Below the pieces are notes generated by a model. The model saw nothing but the letters and a program-made list of their open reading frames with translations, was not told the origin of the DNA and did not search any database. From a virus, in the IMG/VR virus record IMGVR_UViG_3300027907_000040, positions 1-28,060 of that record: DNA of 28,060 bases; one strand, written 5' to 3'. Position numbers and translations under genes: made by a program. Positions 1-11,185 of this stretch are shown piece after piece (position 1 is the first letter of the stretch; the number at the start of each line of letters is the position of its first letter).

Positions 1-1456
1 GAAGCAAGTTCCCCACGAAGGCATCCGTCCTGTCGCTCGCATCCTTGATACGCCCGGCGAAGTTGACGGCTGGCTTGGAAGCCTGGTCGATCTCCTTCCC
101 TAGCTTGCGTAGAAAGTCGAAAGACGAGTTGATCCCCTCAGCCAGCGCGCGGAAGAGATCTACGACCCCTCCCAGTGGGATGAGAAGGAACTCGAGGTTC
201 GTGCCCACCGTCTCCAACTCGGAGCCGAGCCCTTCCAACTTCCCGGAGAATCCCTCCGTGCGCGCTCCTGCGATCTCCGCTGCTGCTCCCTGCCGCTGAA
301 GAGCCAGAGTCATCTCCTGGAGAGCGGGAAGTCCCTCGCGGGCGAGGATGGCAGCGGCGCGCTGCGCGTCCTGGCCGAAGATCTCGAACAGCACCCGTGC
401 CTGCTCCTGCTTGCCGAGGTCTGCCATCGCCTCACCGATCTGCACGAACACGTCGGGGCGGAGGTTCCCCTGCGCATCCCGGAGAGAGACGTTCAGCTTG
501 TCTAGTTCTTCCGCCGCATCTCCTGTGGGGGCTATCAGACGAGTGAGGGCAACGCGGAGAGACGTTCCCGCATCCGATCCGGCGAGTCCTGCGCGCGCAA
601 GGATCGTGAGCATCGTGACCGTCTCATCGAGGGACAGTCCGAGTTGCCTGCCGACCGCGGCCGACTGACGGAGCGCAATCCCCATATCCAGGATCGAGCC
701 CTGGGACTCGTTGGCCGCGTTCGCGAGCAAATCAGCGACGTGGATCGTCTGGTCGCCGGAGAGGTTGAAGGCATTGAGGGCGTTCGCCGCCAGTTCGGTT
801 GCTTCGGCGTTGGAGATCTGCGCTGCCGTTGCAAGCTGCAACACGCCCCTAGCTCCCGCGAGCGACTGCTCCACGTCCAGACCCGCCTTGGCGAGCTCCG
901 TCATCGACTGTGCTGCATCCGCCGCAGAGACACCCGGAAGTGAGATGTCCCTACCGAGCGCGCGTGACTCCTCCCGCACCCGTTCCATCTCGTCCGCGGT
1001 CGCGCGAGCGGTGACCTGGAAGACGTTGAGCTCGCGCTCAAAGGACGCTGCCTGCTGGATTCCGCGGGCGAAGGCGGTAACCGCCACCGTTGCCAAAAGG
1101 AAGGGAGCGCTGGCTGCAAGAACGGCCCCACGAAGTCCAGTAAACGAGAGCGAAGCAGCGAGAGCGCCCTTCTCCAACTGCCCGAGTTGCTTCGCATGAA
1201 CAGCCGCGGCCCTACTCGCATCCCTGGAAGCCGCGATTCCTGCAAGCTCTGCGTTTCGCACGCTATCCAGCGCAGCAGTGGTCTTGCGCGCCTCGGCCTG
1301 CACCGCCCCCAGTCCTGCCCCTGTGGTCGTGGGGATGACTGAAACCGGAACGGTCAGACCGCGAGTGGCAGCCAGTAGCTCCGCTTCCAGCGCGGGACGG
1401 AACCCGGCCGTATTCGGACGGATCAGGACTTCGGCTTCAGCGAAGAAGTCGCTCAA
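1..1456 (-). CDS. Tape measure protein, N-terminal part (runs off the window)
   Basis: About 485 residues are visible and the frame is open to the window edge, so the C-terminus lies outside. The protein sets tail length, and in siphoviruses it fills the tail tube before DNA ejection. Residues about 138-365 resemble the phage minor tail/TP901 tape-measure domain: helical, Ala-rich, with the typical stretch around SMTELAKAGLDVEQSLAGA and later GTSLRVALTRLIAP. Hydrophobic segments lie near residues 104-130 and again around NLEFLLIPLGGVVDLF. The start is a TTG that overlaps the TGA of the upstream chaperone frame (TTGA); no ATG or GTG fits better, and the reading MSDFFAEAEVLIRPNTAGF is a usual tape-measure N-terminus. 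It is the last gene of the head-tail run and follows the chaperones, as in most siphoviruses. The call is firm from both sequence and position. Confidence 0.9.
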   Translation of the reverse strand, partial: MSDFFAEAEVLIRPNTAGFRPALEAELLAATRGLTVPVSVIPTTTGAGLGAVQAEARKTTAALDSVRNAELAGIAASRDASRAAAVHAKQLGQLEKGALAASLSFTGLRGAVLAASAPFLLATVAVTAFARGIQQAASFERELNVFQVTARATADEMERVREESRALGRDISLPGVSAADAAQSMTELAKAGLDVEQSLAGARGVLQLATAAQISNAEATELAANALNAFNLSGDQTIHVADLLANAANESQGSILDMGIALRQSAAVGRQLGLSLDETVTMLTILARAGLAGSDAGTSLRVALTRLIAPTGDAAEELDKLNVSLRDAQGNLRPDVFVQIGEAMADLGKQEQARVLFEIFGQDAQRAAAILAREGLPALQEMTLALQRQGAAAEIAGARTEGFSGKLEGLGSELETVGTNLEFLLIPLGGVVDLFRALAEGINSSFDFLRKLGKEIDQASKPAVNFAGRIKDASDRTDAFVGNLL

Positions 1457-1668
1457 ACGGGGGCTCCCTTCACGCCGGCGAGCATCGCGCGCATCTGCAT
1501 CTCAGCGTTGGGAGTCGTGACCACCTCGGGAGCCTTCCGCCCTTCCTTCGGCCAGTGCTCTTCCACCTTGTCCACCGCTTCGATCAGGGTCATCCGGCCC
1601 GCCTGGACAGTCGTCCACGTCTCCACGAGGAGCGCGTAGGAGGCGTTCAGGAAGTCTCGGAGGGTCAT
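1453..1668 (-). CDS. Tail assembly chaperone, downstream frame (gpT-like)
   Basis: This 71-residue frame begins MTLRDFLNASYALLVETW and sits between the upstream chaperone and the tape measure, where siphoviruses carry the second chaperone frame. Such proteins bind the tape measure during tail assembly. The frame is open upstream to 1791 and lies in the -1 frame relative to the upstream chaperone, overlapping its last 100 bases. It could therefore be made as a frameshift fusion. I see no canonical slippery heptamer in the overlap. It could also start by itself at the ATG at 1668, with AGGAGG about 13 bases upstream, which is rather far. Its stop overlaps the TTG start of the tape measure by four bases. 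Role is well supported by position; mode of expression is unresolved. Confidence 0.7.
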   Translation of the reverse strand: MTLRDFLNASYALLVETWTTVQAGRMTLIEAVDKVEEHWPKEGRKAPEVVTTPNAEMQMRAMLAGVKGAPV

Positions 1669-1688
1669 CCTGTCTGGATCGCCTCCTG

Positions 1689-2081
1689 CTAGGACGAGCC
1701 TTCCGCAGATGAGGTGTCGGTTGCTCCACCCAACGGCTCCGAGGCCGAGGGCGGCTCCGTAGGGAGGTCGCTGGTCACCCTCACGAGCCACTGATAGAGA
1801 GCCACGATCTGATGCCGGGGGACGGGGTTGGTCTTGCGCGCGAGGAGCGCCTTGAAGCGCTTGTGCGAGTCAGCGTCGGGGTCGAGGAAGATGGGGATGC
1901 GCTTGATCGCCATCTCCGTGTCAGCTTTCCAGGAGAAGTTGCCGTTGGAGTCGGCTGCGGTCAGGTCTTCGTCGAAGAGCGCCGCGCCCTCCTCCCAGTG
2001 CGGGTAGCGGAACTTGAAGACCTCGCCTCCGAACTCGAAGTCGCGGTCCTCTGCCAGTTCCTTGCTGAACTCTCTGAGCAT
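1689..2081 (-). CDS. Tail assembly chaperone, upstream frame (gpG-like)
   Basis: This 130-residue protein starts MLREFSKELAEDRDFEFGG after a good ribosome binding site (CAGGAGG, six bases before ATG). The body reads like the actinophage tail assembly chaperone family: a short acidic N-terminus, GEVFKFRYPHWEEGAALF, then a helical part ending LYQWLVRVTSDL. The last 27 residues are low-complexity (Pro, Ser, Ala, Glu). This is common where a second frame is read through the same DNA. It lies immediately before the downstream chaperone frame and the tape measure. The family assignment rests on composition, length and synteny rather than a catalytic motif. Confidence 0.75.
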   Translation of the reverse strand: MLREFSKELAEDRDFEFGGEVFKFRYPHWEEGAALFDEDLTAADSNGNFSWKADTEMAIKRIPIFLDPDADSHKRFKALLARKTNPVPRHQIVALYQWLVRVTSDLPTEPPSASEPLGGATDTSSAEGSS

Positions 2082-2097
2082 TACTGCCTCCTGCGGG

Positions 2098-2628
2098 TTA
2101 GGGGGCCTCGTATCCTTCGATCCAGACTTGATAGGTCAGCGTCCACCCCGAGCAGCCCCCGGAGGGCGCGAGGGGGCGAAGCACCGGCTTCGAGTCTGCG
2201 CAGAGTGTAAAGAGGTCACCGGAACGCACAAGGTTCCAAAGCTCGTTCCAGAGTGCCCATCCATCCGCGCTGTGCTGTTCCCCGTCCGCCTCCAGCGTCG
2301 CTACCGGGGGAGGTGTCGGGAGCGCGCTCAGGTCCATGCACCGCCCGAGCGTCACGATCAGATTCACCTGGTTCTTGCGAGCGTCGAAGCGAGCGCGCTG
2401 GCCCGAGTTGGCGCTCGAGGGGGAAAGGGGATCCTCCGCGATAGGGCCGACGTGAACCGTGAGCTGGTCACAGCAGTCGAGCACCGGAGTCCCGGCCGAG
2501 ACGAACACCCGCTCCGGGGCACCCGCAAGCCCCGGAGCGGATCCTGGGATCGTGTTCAGCGCCTCCTCTGCTGCTGCGAGGAGCGCCAGGCACACGTCAT
2601 GCAGATCGGTTGCGTCCGTACCGGCCAT
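2098..2628 (-). CDS. Tail terminator / neck protein candidate
   Basis: This 176-residue protein fits the slot of the tail terminator, which caps the tail tube and joins it to the head completion proteins. Visible features are a helical N-terminus (DLHDVCLALLAAAEEALNTI), a beta-rich middle with the Cys pair in VLDCCDQLTVHVG, and a C-terminus with GCSGWTLTYQVWIEGYE. Actinophage terminators commonly carry such Cys-containing strands and a final Trp-rich strand. The ATG overlaps the stop of the gp10-like gene by one base (TGATG), so the two are coupled. It is followed after 16 bases by the chaperone gene. A tail-completion protein of another type cannot be excluded. Confidence 0.65.
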   Translation of the reverse strand: MAGTDATDLHDVCLALLAAAEEALNTIPGSAPGLAGAPERVFVSAGTPVLDCCDQLTVHVGPIAEDPLSPSSANSGQRARFDARKNQVNLIVTLGRCMDLSALPTPPPVATLEADGEQHSADGWALWNELWNLVRSGDLFTLCADSKPVLRPLAPSGGCSGWTLTYQVWIEGYEAP

Positions 2629-2939
2629 CAGCTACCAAGCCCGTCGCGTAACGCGGGGACGAGCCACACGCGCTCGCGCTCCTCCTTCTCGGACAGGTAG
2701 CTCGCGATCTTGCCCTGATCCTGGATTCCCACGACCGCCTGAATGCCGTCTGCGCCCTGCTCCATGCGGTAGCCGATCAGGGAACCCGCATCTCCGGCGT
2801 AGGAGTGCATGATGACGCGGGCGTTTCGCTGCGCGAGGGCGGTGACGTTCTGCGCTCGAGTCTCGATGTTCCGGGCCATCGCTCCCTCGGGGTTCCTGAA
2901 GAACGCGGAGATCGCCGCTTCGTTCAGGCGAACGGTCAT
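2628..2939 (-). CDS. HK97 gp10-like head-tail connector / tail completion protein
   Basis: This 103-residue protein begins MTVRLNEAAISAFFRNPEG. It has the layout of the gp10-like connector family: an N-terminal helix, a long helix rich in Ala, Arg and Asn (NIETRAQNVTALAQRNARVI), then a short beta region (IQAVVGIQDQGKIASYLSEKEE). Such proteins join the neck to the tail. The chosen ATG overlaps the TGA of the upstream adaptor by four bases (ATGA). A longer frame reaching 3053 exists, but it would run over the adaptor gene and reads as non-coding there. Confidence comes from the family look and from its place between adaptor and terminator. Confidence 0.7.
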   Translation of the reverse strand: MTVRLNEAAISAFFRNPEGAMARNIETRAQNVTALAQRNARVIMHSYAGDAGSLIGYRMEQGADGIQAVVGIQDQGKIASYLSEKEERERVWLVPALRDGLGS

Positions 2940-4054
2940 CCAACGGGCCTCGCGTACCTTCTGCCCGGCCCCCAGAAGATCGGCCGCCGGCGCATCCCGT
3001 AGGGGTTGTGTGCGTTCAGGAAGGCGTCCACGAGGGAGAGCCCGGTCTGCCATCCCTTTAGCCGGTCGAAGGACCAGGCGGTGAACGAAGCCTTCTCGAT
3101 CACGATCCCCTGGCGGGAGATGCGCGTGACGCCCGTGGGGAGCGCGCAGGTGGAGTCACCATTGCACGCCTTGTACAGCTCGCAGGCCAGTTGCGCCGCC
3201 GCCGCCTGTCCCTCGGCGGGAGGATTGGCCCCGTATCCGTAGGAGACGGAGAAGGTTCCTTCCTCGGTGTCCTCGAGCGCGAGGTCCTGACAGGAGGGCC
3301 AGAAGGAGCCGTCCACGCGGGTCAGGTAGCGGTTCTCGTCCAACCGAAACTGATCGCCCATGAGCGCCACGCCGTCGATCTTGACCTCGGTGACGAGTTG
3401 CACCGGATACCCGGAGAGGAGCACGCGCGAGAGGCAGCCGCAGCCGCAGTTGCGCGAGTCCGCGCCCGCTCCCCAGAAGCTGCCTGTCCAGATCAGCCTC
3501 GAGCCGCCGGAGGCATAGGCCAGGCGCTGCGCGGGGAAGCAGGAGCAGTTGTCGCGGCAGGGACGCACGGTGATCGGCCCGCACAGCCCGGAGAACTTCT
3601 TGCCCGAAAGCTGGTAGAGCACATTCTGAGCCTGCACCGCCACGTCGTCGAAGATCGTCCCCGCGCTCGCCTCCACCCCACAGCACTCCATCACATCGTC
3701 CCCGGTGATCCAGTCCGTGCAGGGGCCGAGATTGGACGGCGGGGCGATGGGCTGGTCGGAGACGAAGATCTCCTCCGTAGCCGTCGTGTCGATGCCGGGA
3801 TCGGTGGCGCTCGCGCCCTCCCAGGTGATGACGTAGGGAGAGAGGGCAGAGAAGGAGGGAAAGACGCCCAGGTAGCGGTAGACGGCGAAACCATCGTCTC
3901 CGCACTCGATCTGGAGGATGCCGTTGGTGGTCTGGGGGACGACGTTGTTGCCGTCGCCGTCGTCGATGGTGATGGTGATGATCCCCACCTGACCGCAGGC
4001 AAAGCCTTCGGCAAACGCCTCCATCGGCTGTCCGGGATAGCCTGGTCCGATCAT
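2936..4054 (-). CDS. Head-to-tail adaptor
   Basis: This 372-residue protein has two parts. Residues 1 to about 110 look like an Ig/beta domain with ITITIDDGDGNN and YVITWEGAS. The rest matches the Cys-rich actinophage head-tail adaptor type: VLYQLSGKKFSGLCGPITVRP, a cluster of Cys (PCRDNCSCF, RNCGCGCLSR), then helices ending in LVDAFLNAHNPYGMRRRPIFWGPG. Adaptors sit under the portal and connect the head to the tail. The ATG at 4054 overlaps the TGA of the upstream glycosyltransferase (ATGA). An upstream ATG at 4117 would only add residues read from the other gene. Its place after the fibre genes, rather than next to the capsid, is unusual. The extra N-terminal beta domain may be decorative. 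Confidence 0.72.
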   Translation of the reverse strand: MIGPGYPGQPMEAFAEGFACGQVGIITITIDDGDGNNVVPQTTNGILQIECGDDGFAVYRYLGVFPSFSALSPYVITWEGASATDPGIDTTATEEIFVSDQPIAPPSNLGPCTDWITGDDVMECCGVEASAGTIFDDVAVQAQNVLYQLSGKKFSGLCGPITVRPCRDNCSCFPAQRLAYASGGSRLIWTGSFWGAGADSRNCGCGCLSRVLLSGYPVQLVTEVKIDGVALMGDQFRLDENRYLTRVDGSFWPSCQDLALEDTEEGTFSVSYGYGANPPAEGQAAAAQLACELYKACNGDSTCALPTGVTRISRQGIVIEKASFTAWSFDRLKGWQTGLSLVDAFLNAHNPYGMRRRPIFWGPGRRYARPVG

Positions 4055-4881
4055 CTTTCCTCCAGGAAGAGAACGTCCTCGTTTGGCAGTGTACGAGCGA
4101 TATCGGCCGCTGCCCAAAGCGGCTCCGCGCGCCAGGGTCTCCGCTCGTACGCCTTGAGCAGCGCCGTTACGTTACGAGAGAGCTTGGCCGCCTGATACTC
4201 CGCGTACCAGGCCTCCTCCTCAAAGGAGTTCATGGAGGAGCGCTGCTGGTACATCTCGATCGCCTTCGGGATGCAGCCGAGGAAGCGGTAGCACTCGGCG
4301 GAGTAGAACACCGCTCGAGGATCGCCTGCCTCCACGTCCGGCTTGAGCAGGGTGAGGTAGTGGTCGAACTTCGTGACCGGGTGCCGGGAGGAGCCGTGGT
4401 GGGTCACGTCCAGGCCGAGCAGGTGGCGGGTTCTGACCGCGGAGGTGTCCAGGTACTCGTGGACGCGGCCGATGTAGCGCCAGTCTCCGTCTCCGCGGAT
4501 GAGGAGCGGTCGCCGCCAGGTCGTGCCCGAGTCGTGGATCGCTACCATCCACGCGCCCACCCCTGGATCCGAATCTTCCGACAGGAAGGTGAGGAGCAGC
4601 GGGTGGGCTTCCACTGTCTCGTCGGCATCCAGGCACAGGAGCCAGGGAGCCTTGTCCTTCGCAGCCGCCAGCGCTTCGTTGCGGCTGGTCGCGAAGTCCT
4701 CGAACTCGCTCTCCACGAGCTCGCCGGGGATCCCCTTCAACTCTTTGCGGATGATCTCCTTCGTCTTGTCCGTCGAGCCGGTGTCCACGATCGTCCAGTG
4801 GGAGAGAAGGGGCTTGACCGAGCGCAGGCAGCGCCCGATGAAGTTCTGCTCGTTCCGGCAGATCAGAACGAGCCCGATCAC
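4051..4881 (-). CDS. Family 2 glycosyltransferase with helical C-terminus
   Basis: This 276-residue enzyme starts at a GTG that overlaps the previous stop (GTGA) and reads MIGLVLICRNEQNFIGRCLRSV. It has the GT-A fold signature: a first strand with the nucleotide-binding NE pair, the second strand TIVDTGSTDKTKEI, and LLCLDADETVEAH as the metal/sugar-nucleotide DxD motif. HGSSRH and KFDHYLTLLKPD follow. From about residue 185 it becomes a TPR-like helical tail (FYSAECYRFLGCIPKAIEMY). That architecture is seen in glycosyltransferases that act on proteins or peptides. It is coupled to a 104-residue beta protein upstream and to the head-tail adaptor downstream. The acceptor and the sugar are unknown; modification of virion proteins is my inference. 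Confidence 0.88.
   Translation of the reverse strand: MIGLVLICRNEQNFIGRCLRSVKPLLSHWTIVDTGSTDKTKEIIRKELKGIPGELVESEFEDFATSRNEALAAAKDKAPWLLCLDADETVEAHPLLLTFLSEDSDPGVGAWMVAIHDSGTTWRRPLLIRGDGDWRYIGRVHEYLDTSAVRTRHLLGLDVTHHGSSRHPVTKFDHYLTLLKPDVEAGDPRAVFYSAECYRFLGCIPKAIEMYQQRSSMNSFEEEAWYAEYQAAKLSRNVTALLKAYERRPWRAEPLWAAADIARTLPNEDVLFLEER
4164..4176. repeat. Site 1 of the dispersed motif (reverse orientation)
   Basis: The plus strand reads CCGTTACGTTACG inside the glycosyltransferase gene. With flanks it is a 17-base exact match (AGCGCCGTTACGTTACG) to the copy near 23124. In both genes it encodes RNVTAL. Confidence 0.4.
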
Positions 4882-5192
4882 GTCACGAGGTCCCCGTCGA
4901 TGGTGAGAGTGATGACGTTGTTCGTGCCCGCGAACGCCTGAATCGTCTCGTTGTTCGCGAGCGCGTGGTAGCACCAGAACGTCTTGGCGCTGTCGGCTGC
5001 GATGGAGAGGCCGTCATACAGCCTCGTCCCGGAGGCATCCGCGCCGATGGAGAGCGTGAAGTCCACCGCTGAGGCGGTCGGGTTGGACACGTGAATCGAG
5101 CGCACGAGGGTCGTGCCCGAGGACGTGAACTTCGTAGCTGCGGTGTTCGAGACGAGCGCCGGGCCTGCCAGTCTCGATGGAGTGCGGGGCAT
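4878..5192 (-). CDS. Small beta-rich virion protein (duplicated domain, copy A)
   Basis: This 104-residue protein, MPRTPSRLAGPALVSNTAAT at its start, is all strands and turns. It is clearly homologous to the C-terminal 97 residues of the LamG-like protein at 23825: LSIGADASGTRLYDG here against LSIGTDATATRVYDD there, both preceded by IH(V/A)SNP and followed by a final strand. A more distant copy is the 107-residue protein at 9851. The function is not known; a fibre tip, collar or decoration domain would fit. AGGAGG overlaps the stop of the previous gene and gives a strong start. Its stop overlaps the GTG start of the glycosyltransferase downstream, a partnership repeated at 23825/23828. Confidence 0.75.
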   Translation of the reverse strand: MPRTPSRLAGPALVSNTAATKFTSSGTTLVRSIHVSNPTASAVDFTLSIGADASGTRLYDGLSIAADSAKTFWCYHALANNETIQAFAGTNNVITLTIDGDLVT

Positions 5193-5202
5193 CTTCTACC
5201 TC

Positions 5203-6471
5203 CTAGTTGGGTGTGATTGCTCCGAAGTCATGTGCAGGATGACGGGGAACGTAGACGACAACATCCGGAACGGTCGTCCCGATGAGCGCGAAGCCGACGA
5301 CGGCCCAGGTATCAGCGGCATCGACATTGGTGGCCGTTCCACCGTCAATAACAGCACCGGAGAGGAGGTCGCCATCCGCCTGAAGCGCGAAAACCAAGTC
5401 GTTATTTGTTGCGTTCGTCCAGGTACCGCCGCCTTTGACTTCTACTCCCCCAGTGATTGTGTCGCCGCCAATCCAGGCTTGAAAGTAGTTGCTTGCGTCT
5501 CGTGCGCCACTGCGGCGAAGAACAAGGTGATACGTCGTGGTCGCTGCAAGACTCGCTGAGAGGGCGACTCTGTAGGCCTTGTACGTGGTGGTGCTGTCAA
5601 TGTTCGCAGCGGGGAGCGCCCCTGCTGAACCAACTACCGTGCCCGATGGAATGCCAGCGGAGTCGGTCTGGATTTCAATGACTAGATCGTCCGCAGGCGA
5701 GCCGTTCTTCTTGCACATCAGCATGACATTGGAAACGGTGAGTGCCCCGACTGTCGTGAACTCCTGGGCCGCCTGTTCGCTGCTGACGCCGCCATCGCCC
5801 TGTATGACGGCGGCAGAAGACTGCGGACTGATGGGTGCTGCAAACGAACTGGGCCAGGCTGCCTGCAACTGGATACTTGCATCCGTTCCGCCGGAGTCTG
5901 CATACTCGGCGACGGCCTCACCCCACGTCCCTCCGGTCATTCCGGTGAACGCTGCGACTGCGTTGTCGTCGTTGATTGCAACGAGGTTGAGGGCGAGACG
6001 GTCGCTCCCTAACACGGTGACGGACGCGTCCGCGATCGTGCCGGAGGCCGTCGCACCTGAAGTAGTCGTGCTCCCGGCCGTGCCGTTCTCAATAACCTCA
6101 GCGAGCGTGGTGCCGGTGGAGACGTTCGCGAACTCGTACATCCGCCCGTACACGTCATCGCCAGAGGTGTTGGCAGTGGTGGTGAATGTAGGAGCGGAGG
6201 ATGCGCTCGTCCTGCGCCCGATGAAAAGCCGCTGCTGGACAGCTGCGCCGGAAAAGAAAGCGCCGATCTCGGTCCAGGTGTTGTTCACCGCTGCGAGCGA
6301 CTGGATGTTCGTGCCCGAGATCGTCCCCCAGGAGATCGCGCCCGATCCGTCGATGCCAATGTGGACGATGACGACATTCCCGATGTCACCGGTGGCGACT
6401 CCCGTGAACGTGAACGCGCCCGTAGCATCGGTCGCGCCGGTCGAAGCCTGTATGAAACTCGGAGCGGCCAT
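5203..6471 (-). CDS. Two-domain beta-rich fibre/adhesin-like protein
   Basis: The start is the ATG at 6471, which overlaps the TGA of the preceding gene by one base; the product has 422 residues. The N-terminal half (MAAPSFIQASTGATDATGAF to about residue 220) is a Ser/Thr-rich beta domain with GNVVIVHIGIDGSG and RMYEFANVSTGTTL. It is typical of exported or phage structural beta sandwiches. The second half (about 225-365) resembles choice-of-anchor or carbohydrate-binding-like domains: QEFTTVGALTVSNVMLMCKK, IQTDSAGIPSGTVVGSAGAL and TTYHLVLRRSG. A small third piece ends VYVPRHPAHDFGAITPN. No signal peptide is seen, as expected for a virion protein. A host-surface binding role is inferred from neighbours. 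Codons are somewhat more A/T-rich than in the head genes, which may reflect recent acquisition. Confidence 0.7.
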   Translation of the reverse strand: MAAPSFIQASTGATDATGAFTFTGVATGDIGNVVIVHIGIDGSGAISWGTISGTNIQSLAAVNNTWTEIGAFFSGAAVQQRLFIGRRTSASSAPTFTTTANTSGDDVYGRMYEFANVSTGTTLAEVIENGTAGSTTTSGATASGTIADASVTVLGSDRLALNLVAINDDNAVAAFTGMTGGTWGEAVAEYADSGGTDASIQLQAAWPSSFAAPISPQSSAAVIQGDGGVSSEQAAQEFTTVGALTVSNVMLMCKKNGSPADDLVIEIQTDSAGIPSGTVVGSAGALPAANIDSTTTYKAYRVALSASLAATTTYHLVLRRSGARDASNYFQAWIGGDTITGGVEVKGGGTWTNATNNDLVFALQADGDLLSGAVIDGGTATNVDAADTWAVVGFALIGTTVPDVVVYVPRHPAHDFGAITPN

Positions 6472-6742
6472 CAGAGCGGTCCACTCACCCTGGAGTCCCA
6501 CACCCGGTCGCCGTCCGTGTAGTACGCCCCCGAGCAGGGGCCGTAGATGATGTAGACGCCGGGGTTGGCCGCGATGAAGTTGCGAGCGTTCTCCATCATC
6601 CCCGGCCGCACCGCCGCGTCGGTAGTGAAGTTGTTGGGGAGCGCCGTCGACTGGATGACGATGGTCTCCACGCCCGTCTCCTCGTCCAGACGGGTGGCGA
6701 CGAAGCGGCGCGTGGGGAAGGTGACGCCGGGCGGTACGGTCA

Positions 6743-6743
<1 letters not shown>
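6471..6743 (-). CDS. Small protein of unknown function after the long collagen fibre
   Basis: This 90-residue protein starts MTVPPGVTFPTRRFVATRLD and ends RVWDSRVSGPL. It is not a family I recognise. The pattern is a short beta strand region followed by one helix (ENARNFIAANPGVYIIYGPC) and a closing strand. Its ATG overlaps the TGA of the 674-residue fibre gene (TGATG), and its own stop overlaps the ATG of the 422-residue protein. Translation is therefore coupled on both sides. This placement suggests a fibre-associated structural or assembly role, but nothing in the sequence fixes it. Confidence 0.65.
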
Positions 6744-9287
<2,544 letters not shown>

Positions 9288-9291
<4 letters not shown>

Positions 9292-9854
9292 AGCGGAGCC
9301 TTCACTGTCAGGGCGATGATGGGCACGCGCGTATGCGTGATCGGATCGGTCATGTTCGTGAGCGGGTTGGGGAGGGGGAAGGAGTCGGTGGCTGTCTCCT
9401 TCATCCCGAGCATGGTCATAAATCCGAGCGTCGCCGCGTGTGACCAATAGCGCGCGCGGTTGGCCGTCGTTGAGTCGATGTTCTTCACGAGGTAATAGCG
9501 TCCGGCTGCAATCGGCGTATCCGTAACGTTGACGAAGTTCCACAGCGAGCTCGTACCGGCTGCGGAGGAACCCGCCGAGACGAGACGGTTCCATGCTTCG
9601 TCATAGATGCCGATGTCGTGGTTCGATCCAGCTCCTGACCCGTTCCGCCAGCCGAGGTGTGTGACCACCAGCGCCTCGGTGATGGTGAAAGGGACGGCGC
9701 AGGGATCATTGGCAGACGGCCACGACCCGGAAACCGTAGTCCCGCCCATTGACATCACAGAGGCACACCCGAACTCCTCGTCTGCTGTGGTGATGATGCG
9801 TCCCTGGCGCGCAAGCCGCGGGCGAGCCATGTCAACGGGAGCGATGGTTCTCAT
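9288..9854 (-). CDS. Beta-rich fibre-associated protein (tandem paralogue)
   Basis: This 188-residue protein begins MRTIAPVDMARPRLARQGRI. A beta domain follows with SGSWPSANDPCAVPF, THLGWRNGSGAGSNHDIGIY and IAAGRYYLVKNID. It shares its core with the 175-residue product of the next gene: WPSAN about 28 residues before a DIG(I/L)YD motif, then an AG(R/A)xYY strand. The C-terminal portion (PLPNPLTNMTDPITHTRVP) has no match in the paralogue. The ATG overlaps the TGA of the upstream 107-residue gene (ATGA). It is probably a tail or fibre structural protein, named only by context. Confidence 0.7.
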
Positions 9855-10174
9855 GTATTCGTCACTCCCATGAGCGAGAAGCTAAGGGTGGCGAGGGTCG
9901 CATACACCATGAGTCGGTCGTCATCGGTCATGGTGATTGCGTCGATGGAGATGACCTGTCCTCCCTCGATGGGAGTGTCGTAGGCGAGATACTGCTTGTC
10001 CCCGGTCGCCTCGTTGTTGACCTCGATGGAGACACGGAAGGAGGTAGCCGTCGCGCTTCGGTTGCAGATGTTGAGTCGCCCTACGAAACTCGCGCCATCG
10101 GGCACGTCGTAGATCTCGGTGAGCGTGGCTGCGCTTGGATTGAGCTGCTGGGGGGAGATGATGGTTTGCGTCAT
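9851..10174 (-). CDS. Small beta-rich virion protein (duplicated domain, copy B)
   Basis: This 107-residue protein starts MTQTIISPQQLNPSAATLTE. It shows the same order of strands as the 104-residue protein at 4878 and the C-terminus of the protein at 23825: an opening QL...AATL strand, a central NI(C/H)xxS block, SIEVNNEATGDKQYLAYD, then a last hydrophobic strand LATLSFSLMGV. It is the most divergent of the three. The gene begins one base after the stop of the 329-residue collagen-like gene, so it is almost certainly co-translated with it. Function unknown; a cap or collar domain for the fibres would fit. Confidence 0.7.
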   Translation of the reverse strand: MTQTIISPQQLNPSAATLTEIYDVPDGASFVGRLNICNRSATATSFRVSIEVNNEATGDKQYLAYDTPIEGGQVISIDAITMTDDDRLMVYATLATLSFSLMGVTNT

Positions 10175-10175
10175 G

Positions 10176-11165
<990 letters not shown>

Positions 11166-11185
11166 CAGGCGCTCTCCCTATGTCC

